DNA of 36,020 bases from an uncultured Oscillospiraceae bacterium. Its GTDB lineage: Bacteria > Bacillota > Clostridia > Oscillospirales > Ruminococcaceae. Of the stretch, positions 23,904 through 32,568 are shown in pieces (the first letter of the stretch is position 1; every line of letters begins with the position of its first letter). The notes under the pieces were generated by a model. The model had not been told where the DNA came from. It saw only the letters and a program-made list of their open reading frames with translations, and made no database searches. The DNA is taken from NCBI GenBank assembly GCA_904396495.1, contig CAJFOJ010000042.1, positions 1 to 36,020 on the forward strand, given 5' to 3'. A program made the translations under genes and the position numbers.

Positions 23904-24860
23904 GTGGGAGAGACACTCCCGACTAAAATTCCCCTTGTGGCGGTGGTGGGCCCCACGGCGTCGGGAAAAACCGCTTTGGGGGTCTCCATCGCCAAACACT
24001 ACGGAGGGGAAGTGGTGTCCGCGGATTCCATGCAGATTTACCGCACTATGGACATCGCCACAGCAAAACCCACCTTGGAAGAGATGGGCGGGATTCCTCA
24101 TCACCTCATCGATTTCTGGGAGCCCCAGAGGCCCTTTTCCTTAGCACAGTACGTTGAGCTTGCCTCCAAAGCCATCGCCGACATCCACAGCCGGGGAAAG
24201 CTCCCGGTGCTAGTAGGGGGGACGGGGCTTTATGTCAACACCTTGCTTGACAATATCGCGTTGGGGGACAGCGGCGGGAACGAAGAACTTAGGGCAAAGC
24301 TTTTGCGTGAGGCGGAGGAAAAGGGAAATGGTTTTCTCTTAGACGAACTTCGTGCTGTTGATCCGGAAACTGCGGAGAATCTCCACGAAAACAACCTTTT
24401 GCGCATCATCCGCGCCATTGAGGTATACCAGTTGACGGGGATTACCATGTCCCAATGGGTGAAACAAAGCAGAGATCGAGAATCCCCTTACCGATTTTGT
24501 ATCATCGGTTTAAATTTTAAAGATCGGCAGAAGCTATACGACCGCATTAACTGCAGGGTGGATGAGATGATGCAAGCGGGGCTTTTGGAAGAGGCAAAAA
24601 AGGTGTTGAACGGTCCTTTGCAGACTGCTGCTCAGGCCATCGGTTACAAGGAGCTAAAACCTTATCTGGATGGGGGGCTTCCCCTTGAGGTCTGCGTTGA
24701 AAAACTCAAGCAGAGCACTCGCCGTTATGCCAAACGGCAGCTCACTTGGTTTAGAAGGGACAGCCGGATTCATTGGATTTATCCCGACGAGGAGAAAATT
24801 TTTGCAAATATTTTTGAAAAATCTATAAAAATCATAGAAAAATCCGGTATTTTGTGCTAA
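23904..24860 (+). CDS. miaA: tRNA dimethylallyltransferase MiaA
   Basis: The protein (318 aa) transfers a dimethylallyl group to A37 of tRNAs reading UNN codons, giving the substrate of MiaB. Walker A G-P-T-A-S-G-K-T is at residues 16-23, followed by S-A-D-S-M-Q-I-Y and G-G-T-G-L-Y; Q-A-I-G-Y-K-E is near the end. The GTG at 23904 lies six bases after AGGAGGG; the ATG at 23898 directly abuts that ribosome site and is the less likely start. It overlaps no neighbour; mutL ends 11 bases upstream. Confidence 0.95.
   Translation: MGETLPTKIPLVAVVGPTASGKTALGVSIAKHYGGEVVSADSMQIYRTMDIATAKPTLEEMGGIPHHLIDFWEPQRPFSLAQYVELASKAIADIHSRGKLPVLVGGTGLYVNTLLDNIALGDSGGNEELRAKLLREAEEKGNGFLLDELRAVDPETAENLHENNLLRIIRAIEVYQLTGITMSQWVKQSRDRESPYRFCIIGLNFKDRQKLYDRINCRVDEMMQAGLLEEAKKVLNGPLQTAAQAIGYKELKPYLDGGLPLEVCVEKLKQSTRRYAKRQLTWFRRDSRIHWIYPDEEKIFANIFEKSIKIIEKSGILC
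24802..24829 (+). promoter_or_regulatory. Possible hfq promoter inside miaA
   Basis: TTGCAA (24802-24807), 16-base spacer, TATAAA (24824-24829). Transcription would start near 24836. It would allow hfq and the division cluster to be made apart from mutSL-miaA. Confidence 0.35.
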
Positions 24861-24919
24861 TATAAAATTGTATACCTATTTCTGATTCCAACATAGAGAG
24901 AGATAAGGGGGATGAATGG

Positions 24920-25156
24920 ATGAAAAACCTGAATTTGCAGGACGTGTTTCTAAACCAGGCGCGCAAAGACAGGATTACAGTGACGATTTATCTGACCAAC
25001 GGATTCCAGTTTAGGGGCGTTGTCAAGGGGTTTGATAATTTCACGGTGGTTTTAGACTGCGACGGTAAGCAGAACCTGGTTTACAAGCATGCGGTTTCGA
25101 CGATTATCCCGTCAAAGCCGATTGCGATTCTGTCTGCCGACGAGGGTGTGGAGTAA
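24920..25156 (+). CDS. hfq: RNA chaperone Hfq
   Basis: The protein (78 aa) has the Sm fold: an N-terminal helix with N-L-Q-D-V-F-L-N, Sm1 ([15 protein letters not shown]) and Sm2 ending Y55-K-H-A-V-S-T-I. It forms hexameric rings that bind sRNA and mRNA. The C-terminus is short, as usual in Gram-positives. The miaA-hfq order is conserved very widely. AAGGGGGATGAATGG precedes the ATG. The next gene begins at the base after its stop. Confidence 0.97.
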   Translation: MKNLNLQDVFLNQARKDRITVTIYLTNGFQFRGVVKGFDNFTVVLDCDGKQNLVYKHAVSTIIPSKPIAILSADEGVE

Positions 25157-26380
25157 TTGAACTCGGATAAGGTTATCAAGATTTCGACCGCTGTGTTGTC
25201 GACCTTTGTGATTATCTACGTCATCTGCCAGATGTTCCGATTTGGAGGAAGCGATTATACCATCCAGACAGTCTACGAGCAGACCGTCAACGAAACGATT
25301 CCGGTAGAGGGGATCATTTTCCGTGAGGAAGAGGTCATCCCAGTTGGAGGCAACGGCATCATCAGCTGCGATTACGCGGTTGGAGAAAAGGTTTCCACCA
25401 ATGTACAGCTGGGAAGTGTATACCAAAACCAGGCAGCCATCGATGAGCAGCGGCAGCTGCAAAACGTGGAGCAGACGTTGGAGACCCTCCAGAAAATCCA
25501 GCAAAACGGGGACGCATCAGAAATTATCAAACCGGAGGTTTTAAACAACTCCATCAGTGAGTACGGTGAACGGTTGATTTCGTTGCGGGACACCGAAACG
25601 CTTACAAAATTATCGGATATCCGAACCGGGCTCACCGAGACTTATGCCAAACGGGATCTTTTGATGGACAGCGATGTTGACTACACCGAGACTATCCAGA
25701 ACTTGACCAATCAGCGGGATTCCTTAAAAGCGGGTCTAGGCGGCGCGTCCCAGGCGTTTTATTCCACTGCCGCCGGGTATTTTGTCGACCATGTAGATGG
25801 GCAAGAACAGAGCCTCACCGAGGATTACATGCAGTCTATGACCGCAAAACAGATTAGCGATTTTGTCCAGTCCTATGAGGGATACCAGGCTGACTCCACT
25901 TCGGTGAAAATCGTAAAGGATCACAACTGGTACTATGCGGTGACAGTTTCCGAGGATCAGGTGAAATCCCTCAAAGCGGGCAACAAAGCGACTCTCCAGT
26001 TCCCGTCCCAGAATGAATCCATTTCTGTGGCAGTGCAGTCGGTGGATTTTGATGAGACGTCCGGATTGTACAAAGTGGTCTTTTTGGGGGATACCATCAA
26101 CGACTTTCTGCTGAGCACCAGAGTACTGTCGGCGGAAGTGCTTGTGAATTCCTATAAAGGGCTCAAAGTTCCTAAGGAGGCCATCCGTTTTCAGGATGAT
26201 GAGATGGGCGTTTACATCCAGACGATGAACAAGGTCTATTTTCGCAAGTTGGACGTGCTCTATGAAACCGATGACTTTGTGGTGAGCAAAACCTATTACG
26301 GCAACACCGACGGCTATTTGGAACTTTACGATGATATCATTGTGAGGGGCAAGGGTTTGTATGATCAAAAACCAGTGTGA
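25157..26380 (+). CDS. HlyD-like membrane-anchored protein, function unknown
   Basis: TTG start immediately after the hfq TAA; 407 aa. A single transmembrane helix lies at about 7-26, followed by an extracytoplasmic part. This starts with a beta-barrel/lipoyl-like section (P-V-E-G-I-I-F-R-E-E, G-E-K-V), then a long helical hairpin (about 90-185), then a second beta section (about 250-400, V-P-K-E-A-I-R). This is the layout of HlyD/RND-type adaptor proteins, but no transporter gene is adjacent. Its place ahead of yggS, sepF, ylmH and divIVA suggests a role in the envelope at division. That is inference. Confidence 0.7.
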   Translation: MNSDKVIKISTAVLSTFVIIYVICQMFRFGGSDYTIQTVYEQTVNETIPVEGIIFREEEVIPVGGNGIISCDYAVGEKVSTNVQLGSVYQNQAAIDEQRQLQNVEQTLETLQKIQQNGDASEIIKPEVLNNSISEYGERLISLRDTETLTKLSDIRTGLTETYAKRDLLMDSDVDYTETIQNLTNQRDSLKAGLGGASQAFYSTAAGYFVDHVDGQEQSLTEDYMQSMTAKQISDFVQSYEGYQADSTSVKIVKDHNWYYAVTVSEDQVKSLKAGNKATLQFPSQNESISVAVQSVDFDETSGLYKVVFLGDTINDFLLSTRVLSAEVLVNSYKGLKVPKEAIRFQDDEMGVYIQTMNKVYFRKLDVLYETDDFVVSKTYYGNTDGYLELYDDIIVRGKGLYDQKPV

Positions 26381-27095
26381 GCAATCGGATCAATCTTTTG
26401 GCTGGGAGATCCGGCAAAATATACGGGAAATCCGGGAGAATATTAAAGAAGCGGCGTTTTCTTGCAACCGATCGGAGCAGGATATCGAGTTGATGGCGGT
26501 GACCAAAACAGTGGTACCTGAGCGGGTCAATGTTGCGTTGGAGGAGGGAATCTCTCTTTTAGGGGAGAACCGAGTCCAGGAATTATGTCAAAAAGCTGCA
26601 TTTTACCGGGCTTCTAGAGAGAAAATTCATTTTATCGGACACTTGCAGACCAACAAGATTCGAGATATAATAGAGAAGGTGAGTATGATTGAGTCGGTGG
26701 ACTCCTTGCATTTGGCAAAGGCGCTGTCCCTCGAATGCGAGAAGCGCGCAGTGGAGATGGATGTTTTATTGCAGGTGAACATCGGCAAAGAGGAAACCAA
26801 GGGCGGTTTTTACGAGGAAGACGTTTTAGAGGCGATGAAGCGTGTCGCTGAGTTGCCTAGACTGCAAATACGGGGCCTTATGGCGATTCCGCCCCGGTCT
26901 TCTGGGACATTGTACTTTCAGAAAATGCAGGAACTGTTTTTACTCTGTAAAGAGTTAAAAATAGAAAGGGCGGAGTGTTCCGTTCTGTCCATGGGTATGT
27001 CAGACGATTACAAAGAGGCTATCGCTTATGGTTCCACCCAAATTCGTTTGGGACGAGCCATTTTTGGGGAGCGCCCGGCGGTAAAGCCGCTTTAG
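26361..27095 (+). CDS. YggS/YlmE family pyridoxal phosphate homeostasis protein
   Basis: The protein (244 aa) is a PLP-binding TIM barrel of the alanine-racemase fold, with K49 in M-A-V-T-K as the Schiff-base lysine. Further family motifs are G-E-N-R-V-Q-E, H-F-I-G-H-L-Q-T-N-K, L-S-M-G-M-S-D-D-Y and G-S-T-Q-I-R-L-G-R-A-I-F-G. The N-terminus is about 15 residues longer than usual. It overlaps the HlyD-like gene by 20 bases. In Firmicutes this gene (ylmE) regularly precedes sepF. Confidence 0.92.
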   Translation: MIKNQCEQSDQSFGWEIRQNIREIRENIKEAAFSCNRSEQDIELMAVTKTVVPERVNVALEEGISLLGENRVQELCQKAAFYRASREKIHFIGHLQTNKIRDIIEKVSMIESVDSLHLAKALSLECEKRAVEMDVLLQVNIGKEETKGGFYEEDVLEAMKRVAELPRLQIRGLMAIPPRSSGTLYFQKMQELFLLCKELKIERAECSVLSMGMSDDYKEAIAYGSTQIRLGRAIFGERPAVKPL

Positions 27096-27118
27096 TTTGT
27101 TGAAAGGCAGGATTACAT

Positions 27119-27568
27119 ATGGGATTGGTACAAAAATTTAAGGACATGTTCACCGAGTACGACGACGAATACGATGATGAACTGGAACCTGCTCCTGAAA
27201 TAGAGGATTTTGACCAGATCAAACGGGAAACAGGCGGTGGGTACAATGATATGCCCAACAACCGCGGCAAAGTGGTAAATATCCACGCCACTACGCAGTT
27301 ACAGGTGATGCTGGTGAAACCGGAGCGATTTGAGGATGCTAGGACCATCGCCGAGCACTTAAATCAGAAACGCACGGTGGTATTGAATCTGGAATCCGCT
27401 TCTAAAGAGCTGTCTAGACGGCTTTTAGACTTTTTGAGCGGCGTCGCTTTCGCCAACAACGGAGAGGTGAAACGGGTGGCAAACAGCACTTTTATTATCA
27501 CCCCTTCCAACGTGAATTTGATGGGCGATCTATTGGATGAGCTGGAAAGCAGCGGCGTATACTTCTAA
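27119..27568 (+). CDS. sepF: Cell division protein SepF
   Basis: The protein (149 aa) has an N-terminal amphipathic membrane-binding helix (M-G-L-V-Q-K-F-K-D-M-F), an acidic linker (residues 13-45) and a C-terminal SepF domain with V-V-N-I-H-A-T-T-Q-L, R-T-V-V-L-N-L and D-F-L-S-G-V-A-F-A-N-N-G. SepF polymerises on the membrane and tethers FtsZ to it at the division site. The usual ylmG neighbour is missing; ylmH follows directly. Confidence 0.95.
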   Translation: MGLVQKFKDMFTEYDDEYDDELEPAPEIEDFDQIKRETGGGYNDMPNNRGKVVNIHATTQLQVMLVKPERFEDARTIAEHLNQKRTVVLNLESASKELSRRLLDFLSGVAFANNGEVKRVANSTFIITPSNVNLMGDLLDELESSGVYF

Positions 27569-27580
27569 AAAAGCGAATAC

Positions 27581-27613
27581 AGGCTGTGTCTCTTCTAAAA
27601 AGGGGTGCAGCCT
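27581..27613 (+). other. Weak hairpin between sepF and ylmH
   Basis: AGGCTG (27581-27586) pairs with CAGCCT (27608-27613); a T-rich stretch follows only after eight bases, so any termination would be weak. The 10-mer CTTCTAAAAA occurs twice here (27562 and 27592), 30 bases apart. Confidence 0.25.
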
Positions 27614-27649
27614 ATAGGTCTTTTATATTGCAAGTTTTGACGAGGGCAG

Positions 27650-28411
27650 ATGGATAAAGAACAGAAGGAACGGGAGTATTTTTTGGCGGGGATCCGCAAT
27701 CTCATCGAGTTGTCACAGAGGCAGGAAACGATGAGGTTTTCGAGTTTTCTCAATGAGCAGCAGCAGACCATGGCGGAGCCTATTGTTCGTAAAAGCGGGG
27801 TGAAATACCGCTTTTACGGTGGGTTTACCGGAGCCCAGCGGCTGATATTGGGAGTATTCCCCGATTATATGGAGCCTTTGGACGAGTATTTTCCCATTGA
27901 GGCGTTTACCTTCCGGTATCCTGAGAGCTATCATCTGTCGCACAGGGATTTTCTGGGCACCTTGATGGCGCAGCAGATCAAGCGGGAAACCATCGGGGAT
28001 ATTGTGATAACCAAAGGAAAAGCGGTTTTATTTGCTGAAGAAAAGGTTCATAAGGTAGTGGCGACGCAAATCGACAAGGTCGGGGGCGTCGGCGTCACTG
28101 TGGAGCAGGGCTTAGATGGACCTGTTACCGCTGTTCAGAAATATAAGAAAATCAAAGGAACGCTTGCGTCGCTCAGGCTGGATGCGTCGGTGTCGCTGGT
28201 GACGGATTTAAGCCGGGAAAAGGCGGCTAAGCTCATTACAAATGGTATGGTGATGCTCAATTACCTTGAGAGATCCCAGGGGACTGTGCTTCTCAAAGAA
28301 GGGGATATCCTCACGGTGCGCGGGTATGGAAAGTTCCGCCTGACCACGGTGGGGCATGAGACACGAAAAGGAAGAATCTGCGTTTTGTTTGACGCTTTTG
28401 TGAATGAATAA
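27650..28411 (+). CDS. YlmH-like S4-domain RNA-binding protein
   Basis: The protein (253 aa) has an N-terminal domain with F-Y-G-G-F-x-G-A-Q-R and H-R-D-F-L-G-T-L-M, and a C-terminal S4 domain (about 180-245, R-L-D-A-S-V-S-L-V-T-D-L-S-R-E-K-A-A-K-L-I). This fits YlmH of the division cluster. YlmH is related to RqcP and has been linked to ribosome quality control on the 50S subunit. GAGGG precedes the ATG closely. Confidence 0.85.
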   Translation: MDKEQKEREYFLAGIRNLIELSQRQETMRFSSFLNEQQQTMAEPIVRKSGVKYRFYGGFTGAQRLILGVFPDYMEPLDEYFPIEAFTFRYPESYHLSHRDFLGTLMAQQIKRETIGDIVITKGKAVLFAEEKVHKVVATQIDKVGGVGVTVEQGLDGPVTAVQKYKKIKGTLASLRLDASVSLVTDLSREKAAKLITNGMVMLNYLERSQGTVLLKEGDILTVRGYGKFRLTTVGHETRKGRICVLFDAFVNE

Positions 28412-28461
28412 AGATAAAAATCGGCTCTGTGCTGAAATATTTTGGGAAAGAGGGAACTTCT

Positions 28462-29217
28462 ATGAGCAAACAGGTAAAAATGTTTGAAAAAGCTGCCTTT
28501 GGGTATCGCCCCGAAGATGTAGACAACCACATCGACGAGTTAAACCAACAGATTTCTTCCCTGGAAGCGGAAAAAGAAGAATTAGTCGCCAAAATGAGAG
28601 TGTTGGCGGAGAAGATAAACGAATATCGCAAAGAGGAATCCGATCTCAAAGACGCACTGCTAGGCGCCCAGAAGATGGGAAACACCATCTTAAGCGAGGC
28701 GAAAACCAAAGCCGACATGATGATTACCGACGCCAAAAGTCGTGCCGATCATATGATCTATGAGGCCCAAAAGCAGGCGGAGGAAACCATTGGTGCCATC
28801 CAGCGGCAGACTGAGAAGGAAAAAATGACGTTGGCCAAGATGCAAAAGGAAGTTTCCGATTTTAAAGCTACCTTGCTCGCAACCTATAAGCGCCATCTGA
28901 ATGTAATTACCACTCTTCCCGAGATGGATGCTGAAACAGCGGAATTTTATCAGGAAAAATTGGGTGGCATCAAAGAAGAAGCAGGAGAAGAGATGCAGCA
29001 AGCCGTTTCCGAAGGTGAAGTGTCAGGAGAATCCACAGCTGAAACAAGTGAAGCTCCTGCTGTGACGGAGGCAGAAAAGGATTCCGACGAGACGGGCTCC
29101 ACCATGCGTTTTGACAAGGTTCAGAACAATCCCAAACCCGCTTTTATCCCTAACCGGAAACCCACATTTGAGGAGAAATTCGGGGAGCTAAAATTTGGGA
29201 AGCATAACAATCGATAA
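28462..29217 (+). CDS. divIVA: DivIVA-family protein
   Basis: The protein (251 aa) opens with an N-terminal membrane-binding domain containing A-A-F-G-Y-R-P-E-D-V-D-N-H-I-D-E-L. A coiled coil runs from about 20 to 150 and an acidic low-complexity tail (about 175-220) follows. DivIVA marks negatively curved membrane at septa and poles. The ATG at 28462 has GAGGGAAC upstream; an in-frame TTG at 28429 does not. The N-terminal motif is somewhat divergent from Bacillus DivIVA, as is common in clostridia. Confidence 0.85.
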   Translation: MSKQVKMFEKAAFGYRPEDVDNHIDELNQQISSLEAEKEELVAKMRVLAEKINEYRKEESDLKDALLGAQKMGNTILSEAKTKADMMITDAKSRADHMIYEAQKQAEETIGAIQRQTEKEKMTLAKMQKEVSDFKATLLATYKRHLNVITTLPEMDAETAEFYQEKLGGIKEEAGEEMQQAVSEGEVSGESTAETSEAPAVTEAEKDSDETGSTMRFDKVQNNPKPAFIPNRKPTFEEKFGELKFGKHNNR

Positions 29218-29250
29218 TCCCAGAAAATAGGGAATGATAGTCATAACCGG

Positions 29251-29277
29251 GTTGCCGCAAAATCTTTTTGCGGCAAC
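29251..29277 (+). other. Perfect 12-bp hairpin between divIVA and lspA without a U tract
   Basis: GTTGCCGCAAAA (29251-29262) pairs with TTTTGCGGCAAC (29266-29277) around a 3-base loop. TACTTATGC follows, so it is not a canonical terminator. The rest of the gap to 29422 shows only a small CGGG-TAT-CCCG hairpin. Confidence 0.5.
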
Positions 29278-29422
29278 TACTTATGCTAAGTGATAAACCG
29301 ACGCATGGCGTTTAATGGCGGGTATCCCGTTTTGGTGTTGGCATGCGGCGAATTCTGTGGAAAAGCCAGGTCGTCATCAACTCAATTACTGGGGAAGAGT
29401 CCTATTGCTGGGAGGAAAGAGA

Positions 29423-29914
29423 ATGAGAAGATATATTGCGCTGCTGATGTCGGCAGTGCTGGTGGGGATTGATCAGATTCTTAAGGTGTTGGCCATTGAA
29501 TACCTAAAACCCATCGGAAGTTATCCTATTATTACGGATATTTTTCATCTGACCTATGTGGAGAACCGGGGAGCGGCTTTCGGCATGATGGCCGGTCAGA
29601 AATGGCTTTTGGTCTGGGCCACTGCACTTGTCCTCTTAGTGGCGATTATCGTCGTCATGGCGGGAAAAATTAAAAATACTGCGGTGCTGTTTTCGGTGGC
29701 GACAATTATTGGCGGCGGCGTCGGTAACCTCATCGACCGGATTTACCGGGGATATGTAGTGGACTATATCCATCTGAAAGTCATTGATTTTGCGGTGTTT
29801 AATTTTGCGGATATCTGTGTGACGGTGGGAACCATTCTGCTGTTATTATACCTGCTGTTTTACGAATTGGGACGCAAAAAAAGAGAAGCCGCAGGAGAAG
29901 CAAAAAGTGCGTGA
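29423..29914 (+). CDS. lspA: Lipoprotein signal peptidase (signal peptidase II)
   Basis: The protein (163 aa) has four transmembrane helices. The aspartyl dyad is D114 (V-V-D-Y-I) and D130 (F-N-F-A-D), with the conserved G-N-L-I-D-R and V-E-N-R-G-A-A-F-G. It cleaves the signal peptide before the lipid-modified Cys, for instance of the lipoprotein at 4705. The ATG at 29423 follows GGGAGGAAAGAGA; upstream in-frame starts at 29315 have no such site. The rluD-like gene overlaps its end by 8 bases. Confidence 0.94.
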   Translation: MRRYIALLMSAVLVGIDQILKVLAIEYLKPIGSYPIITDIFHLTYVENRGAAFGMMAGQKWLLVWATALVLLVAIIVVMAGKIKNTAVLFSVATIIGGGVGNLIDRIYRGYVVDYIHLKVIDFAVFNFADICVTVGTILLLLYLLFYELGRKKREAAGEAKSA

Positions 29915-31664
29915 ATATCAAATTGACCTTGAGGCGGGACAGCGCATAGACGTCTTTTTGGCGGAAAAGCTTGAGGGCAAAACCCGCTCCGCTGTGCAAA
30001 AGATGGTTTTAGAAGGGCATGTATTCATAAATGGAACTCCCGCCGCCAAAAATGACAAGCTGCGCGTGGGGGATGTGGTAACTGTGGAGGAACCGCGGCC
30101 CAAAACCCTGGAGGTTAAGGCGGAGGATATTCCCCTTTCCATCGTGTATGAAGACGATGACCTGCTGGTTGTCAATAAACCCAAGGGGATGGTGGTTCAT
30201 CCTGCTGCGGGCAACGACAATGGCACGTTGGTCAATGCATTGTTGCATCATTGTAGGGGCTCTCTCTCCGGGATCAATGGCGTTATTCGACCGGGGATTG
30301 TCCACCGGATCGACAAGGATACCAGCGGCCTTTTGGTCGTGGCGAAAAACGACAGTGCCCATCAGAAGCTCGCACAGCAGATCGAACAGCACAGTTTTTC
30401 CCGGGTGTACCATGCGGTGGTGTACGGCAACCTCAAAGAGGACGAGGGAACTATCGAGACCCAACTGGGCCGCCATCCAAACGACCGCAAGAAGATGGCG
30501 GTGCTTCTTTCCGGCGGCAGGCGCGCTGTCACTCACTTTAAGATATTGGAACGGTACGGCTCGTTTACCTATGTAGAGCTGAGGCTGGAGACGGGGAGGA
30601 CCCATCAGATCCGGGTACATATGGCTTCCATTGGGCATCCGGTGGCGGGCGACCCGGTTTACGGCCCTAAAAAGGTGTTGGGCTTTTTAAATGGCCAGTG
30701 CCTTCACGCCAAGACCATCGGATTTATCCACCCCACAACCGGAGAGTATTTGGAGTTTGACAGCCCGCTTCCAGATGTATTTGAAAATTTTCTCAACAAG
30801 CTCCGGAGAGAAGCGGGAATGAAGGTAACTATCAACATGAAGGGGATTCTCCTCGCTTCCGATTTGGACGGGACGCTGTTGCAAGACGATAAAACCATCT
30901 CCGAAACCGACAAGGCGGCGATCCGGCGGTTTCGGGAGGCGGGGGGAACCTTTACTGTGGCGACGGGAAGGTCAATCCCCACTTTGGCCCCTTATCCGGA
31001 AGAACTTAAGCTCGATGTTCCATTGGCGCTTTATAACGGGGCGATGATTTACGACCCGGTTTTAAAGAAACCCATATGGGAAACTTGGATTCCGGAGGAT
31101 GCCAAAAGGGCGGTTTCCCACATTTATCAAGTGTTCGGTGAAGCTGTCGGAATTGAAATTTTGGCGGAATGCGCCTTATATGCCGTTGTCTACAACGACT
31201 TTATCGATTATCATTTAAACGGCGGGAGATATCCAATTTCCTATGAGCGATGCAGGATTTCTGATGCTTTGCCCAAGCGGTGGAGAAAAGTAATGTTTGC
31301 GGCGGAAAAAGAACAGATCGGCGCTTTACAAAAGGAGCTCGAGAGATTGGGGCTTGACGGAGTGCGCGTCTCCCATTCGGCAGAGCGTATTGTTGAGCTT
31401 TTGCCGGAGGATGCGGACAAGGGATTGGCGCTCAAACGGCTTTGCGATGAAACCGGAATTCCGCTTCAAAAGACGGTAGCTATCGGCGATTTTTACAACG
31501 ATCTGGAGATGATAAAAATGGCCCATTTCGGGGTTGCGGTGTCAAACGCCTGCCGGGAAGTTCAGGCCGCTGCTGATCTTGTGGTCTCTTCCAACCGGCA
31601 AAATGGAGTAGCCGAGGCCATTGATTATCTTATGGAAAACAGCCAAAGGTTGTTTAAAGGTTAG
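29907..31664 (+). CDS. In-frame fusion: RluD-family pseudouridine synthase + Cof-type HAD phosphatase
   Basis: A single uninterrupted frame of 585 residues starts at GTG 29907 (AGGAGA eight bases upstream). Residues 1-300 are a complete RluA/RluD-type synthase: S4 domain (about 12-60), then H-R-I-D136-K-D-T-S-G with the catalytic Asp, and G-R-T-H-Q-I-R-V-H. Residues 310-585 are a complete Cof-type HAD hydrolase with D319-L-D-G-T, a cap domain, and I-G-D-F-Y-N-D-L-E-M. No stop separates them. Internal ATGs at 30819 and 30837, with GGAG/CGGGA upstream of the first, could also yield a free HAD protein. The two are separate genes in most relatives as far as I know. It is coupled to lspA, the usual neighbour of rluD. 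Confidence 0.85.
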   Translation: MREYQIDLEAGQRIDVFLAEKLEGKTRSAVQKMVLEGHVFINGTPAAKNDKLRVGDVVTVEEPRPKTLEVKAEDIPLSIVYEDDDLLVVNKPKGMVVHPAAGNDNGTLVNALLHHCRGSLSGINGVIRPGIVHRIDKDTSGLLVVAKNDSAHQKLAQQIEQHSFSRVYHAVVYGNLKEDEGTIETQLGRHPNDRKKMAVLLSGGRRAVTHFKILERYGSFTYVELRLETGRTHQIRVHMASIGHPVAGDPVYGPKKVLGFLNGQCLHAKTIGFIHPTTGEYLEFDSPLPDVFENFLNKLRREAGMKVTINMKGILLASDLDGTLLQDDKTISETDKAAIRRFREAGGTFTVATGRSIPTLAPYPEELKLDVPLALYNGAMIYDPVLKKPIWETWIPEDAKRAVSHIYQVFGEAVGIEILAECALYAVVYNDFIDYHLNGGRYPISYERCRISDALPKRWRKVMFAAEKEQIGALQKELERLGLDGVRVSHSAERIVELLPEDADKGLALKRLCDETGIPLQKTVAIGDFYNDLEMIKMAHFGVAVSNACREVQAAADLVVSSNRQNGVAEAIDYLMENSQRLFKG

Positions 31665-31709
31665 AATATCAAGTAGTCCAGATTGATATAGAAAGGAATG
31701 GTTACACAG

Positions 31710-32564
31710 ATGGATGCAACGACGAAAAAAGAACTGATGAAAATTGCCTGTAAAATCCGGATGGGGATTATTGAGGGCACTTTTCACGCCAAATCCGGCC
31801 ATCCGGGCGGCTCTCTCTCCATTGCGGAGGACTTGAGCTACCTCTATTGGCGGGAGATGAACGTCGACCCGAAAAATCCGAAGATGAAAAATCGGGACAG
31901 GCTGGTTCTCTCCAAAGGGCATACCGCACCGGCACTGTACGCTGCTTTGGCACTCAAGGGCTTTTTTCCGGAGGGAGAGCTTTCAAGCCTTCGCCACATC
32001 GGCTCGATGCTCCAGGGCCATCCCGATATGAAAAAAGTACCGGGCGTGGATATGTCTACCGGCTCTCTGGGCCAGGGAATTTCCGCCGCTTGTGGTATGG
32101 CGTTGTCGGCAAAAATCTCCGGCGACAGCTACCGAACCTATGCAATATTGGGGGACGGTGAAATCGAGGAGGGCCAGGTGTGGGAAGCGGCTATGTTCGC
32201 CGCCCACTACAAGCTGGACAACCTTTTAGCCATCGTCGATAACAACAATTTACAGATTGACGGCACCGTCGAAGAAGTCATGTCGCCCTACCCTATTCCG
32301 GAAAAATTTGCTGCTTTCGGGTGGCATGTTATCTCAATCGACGCCCACAATTTTGACGAAATCGAAAAGGCGTTTGAGGAAGCGAAAACAATAAAAGGCA
32401 AACCTACGGTTATCGTGCAAAAGAGCATCAAAGGAAAAGGTGTATCCTTTATGGAGAACCAGGTGGGCTGGCACGGTTCCGCTCCAAATGCCGAGCAGTA
32501 TGAAGAAGCCCTCAAGGAACTGAGAGAAACGCTTCAAGCGTTGGACGAAAAGGGAGGGGAATGA
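31710..32564 (+). CDS. Transketolase, N-terminal (TPP-binding) subunit
   Basis: The protein (284 aa) is the first half of a split transketolase. Visible are H-P-G-G-S-L-S, S-K-G-H-T-A-P-A-L-Y-A, G-S-L-G-Q-G and the thiamine diphosphate motif G-D-G-E-I-E-E-G-Q ending at D-N-N-N-L-Q. It moves two-carbon ketol units in the non-oxidative pentose phosphate pathway with the next gene product. I prefer the ATG at 31710 (AAAGGA 12 bases upstream, as for recA and pgsA); the ATG at 31698 directly abuts the ribosome site. Confidence 0.92.
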   Translation: MDATTKKELMKIACKIRMGIIEGTFHAKSGHPGGSLSIAEDLSYLYWREMNVDPKNPKMKNRDRLVLSKGHTAPALYAALALKGFFPEGELSSLRHIGSMLQGHPDMKKVPGVDMSTGSLGQGISAACGMALSAKISGDSYRTYAILGDGEIEEGQVWEAAMFAAHYKLDNLLAIVDNNNLQIDGTVEEVMSPYPIPEKFAAFGWHVISIDAHNFDEIEKAFEEAKTIKGKPTVIVQKSIKGKGVSFMENQVGWHGSAPNAEQYEEALKELRETLQALDEKGGE

Positions 32565-32568
32565 AAAA

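Noticed and set aside
29290-29472. Open frames overlapping the start of lspA (29290 and 29315)
   Set aside because: They have no ribosome site and no recognisable domain; the lspA start at 29423 is well supported.
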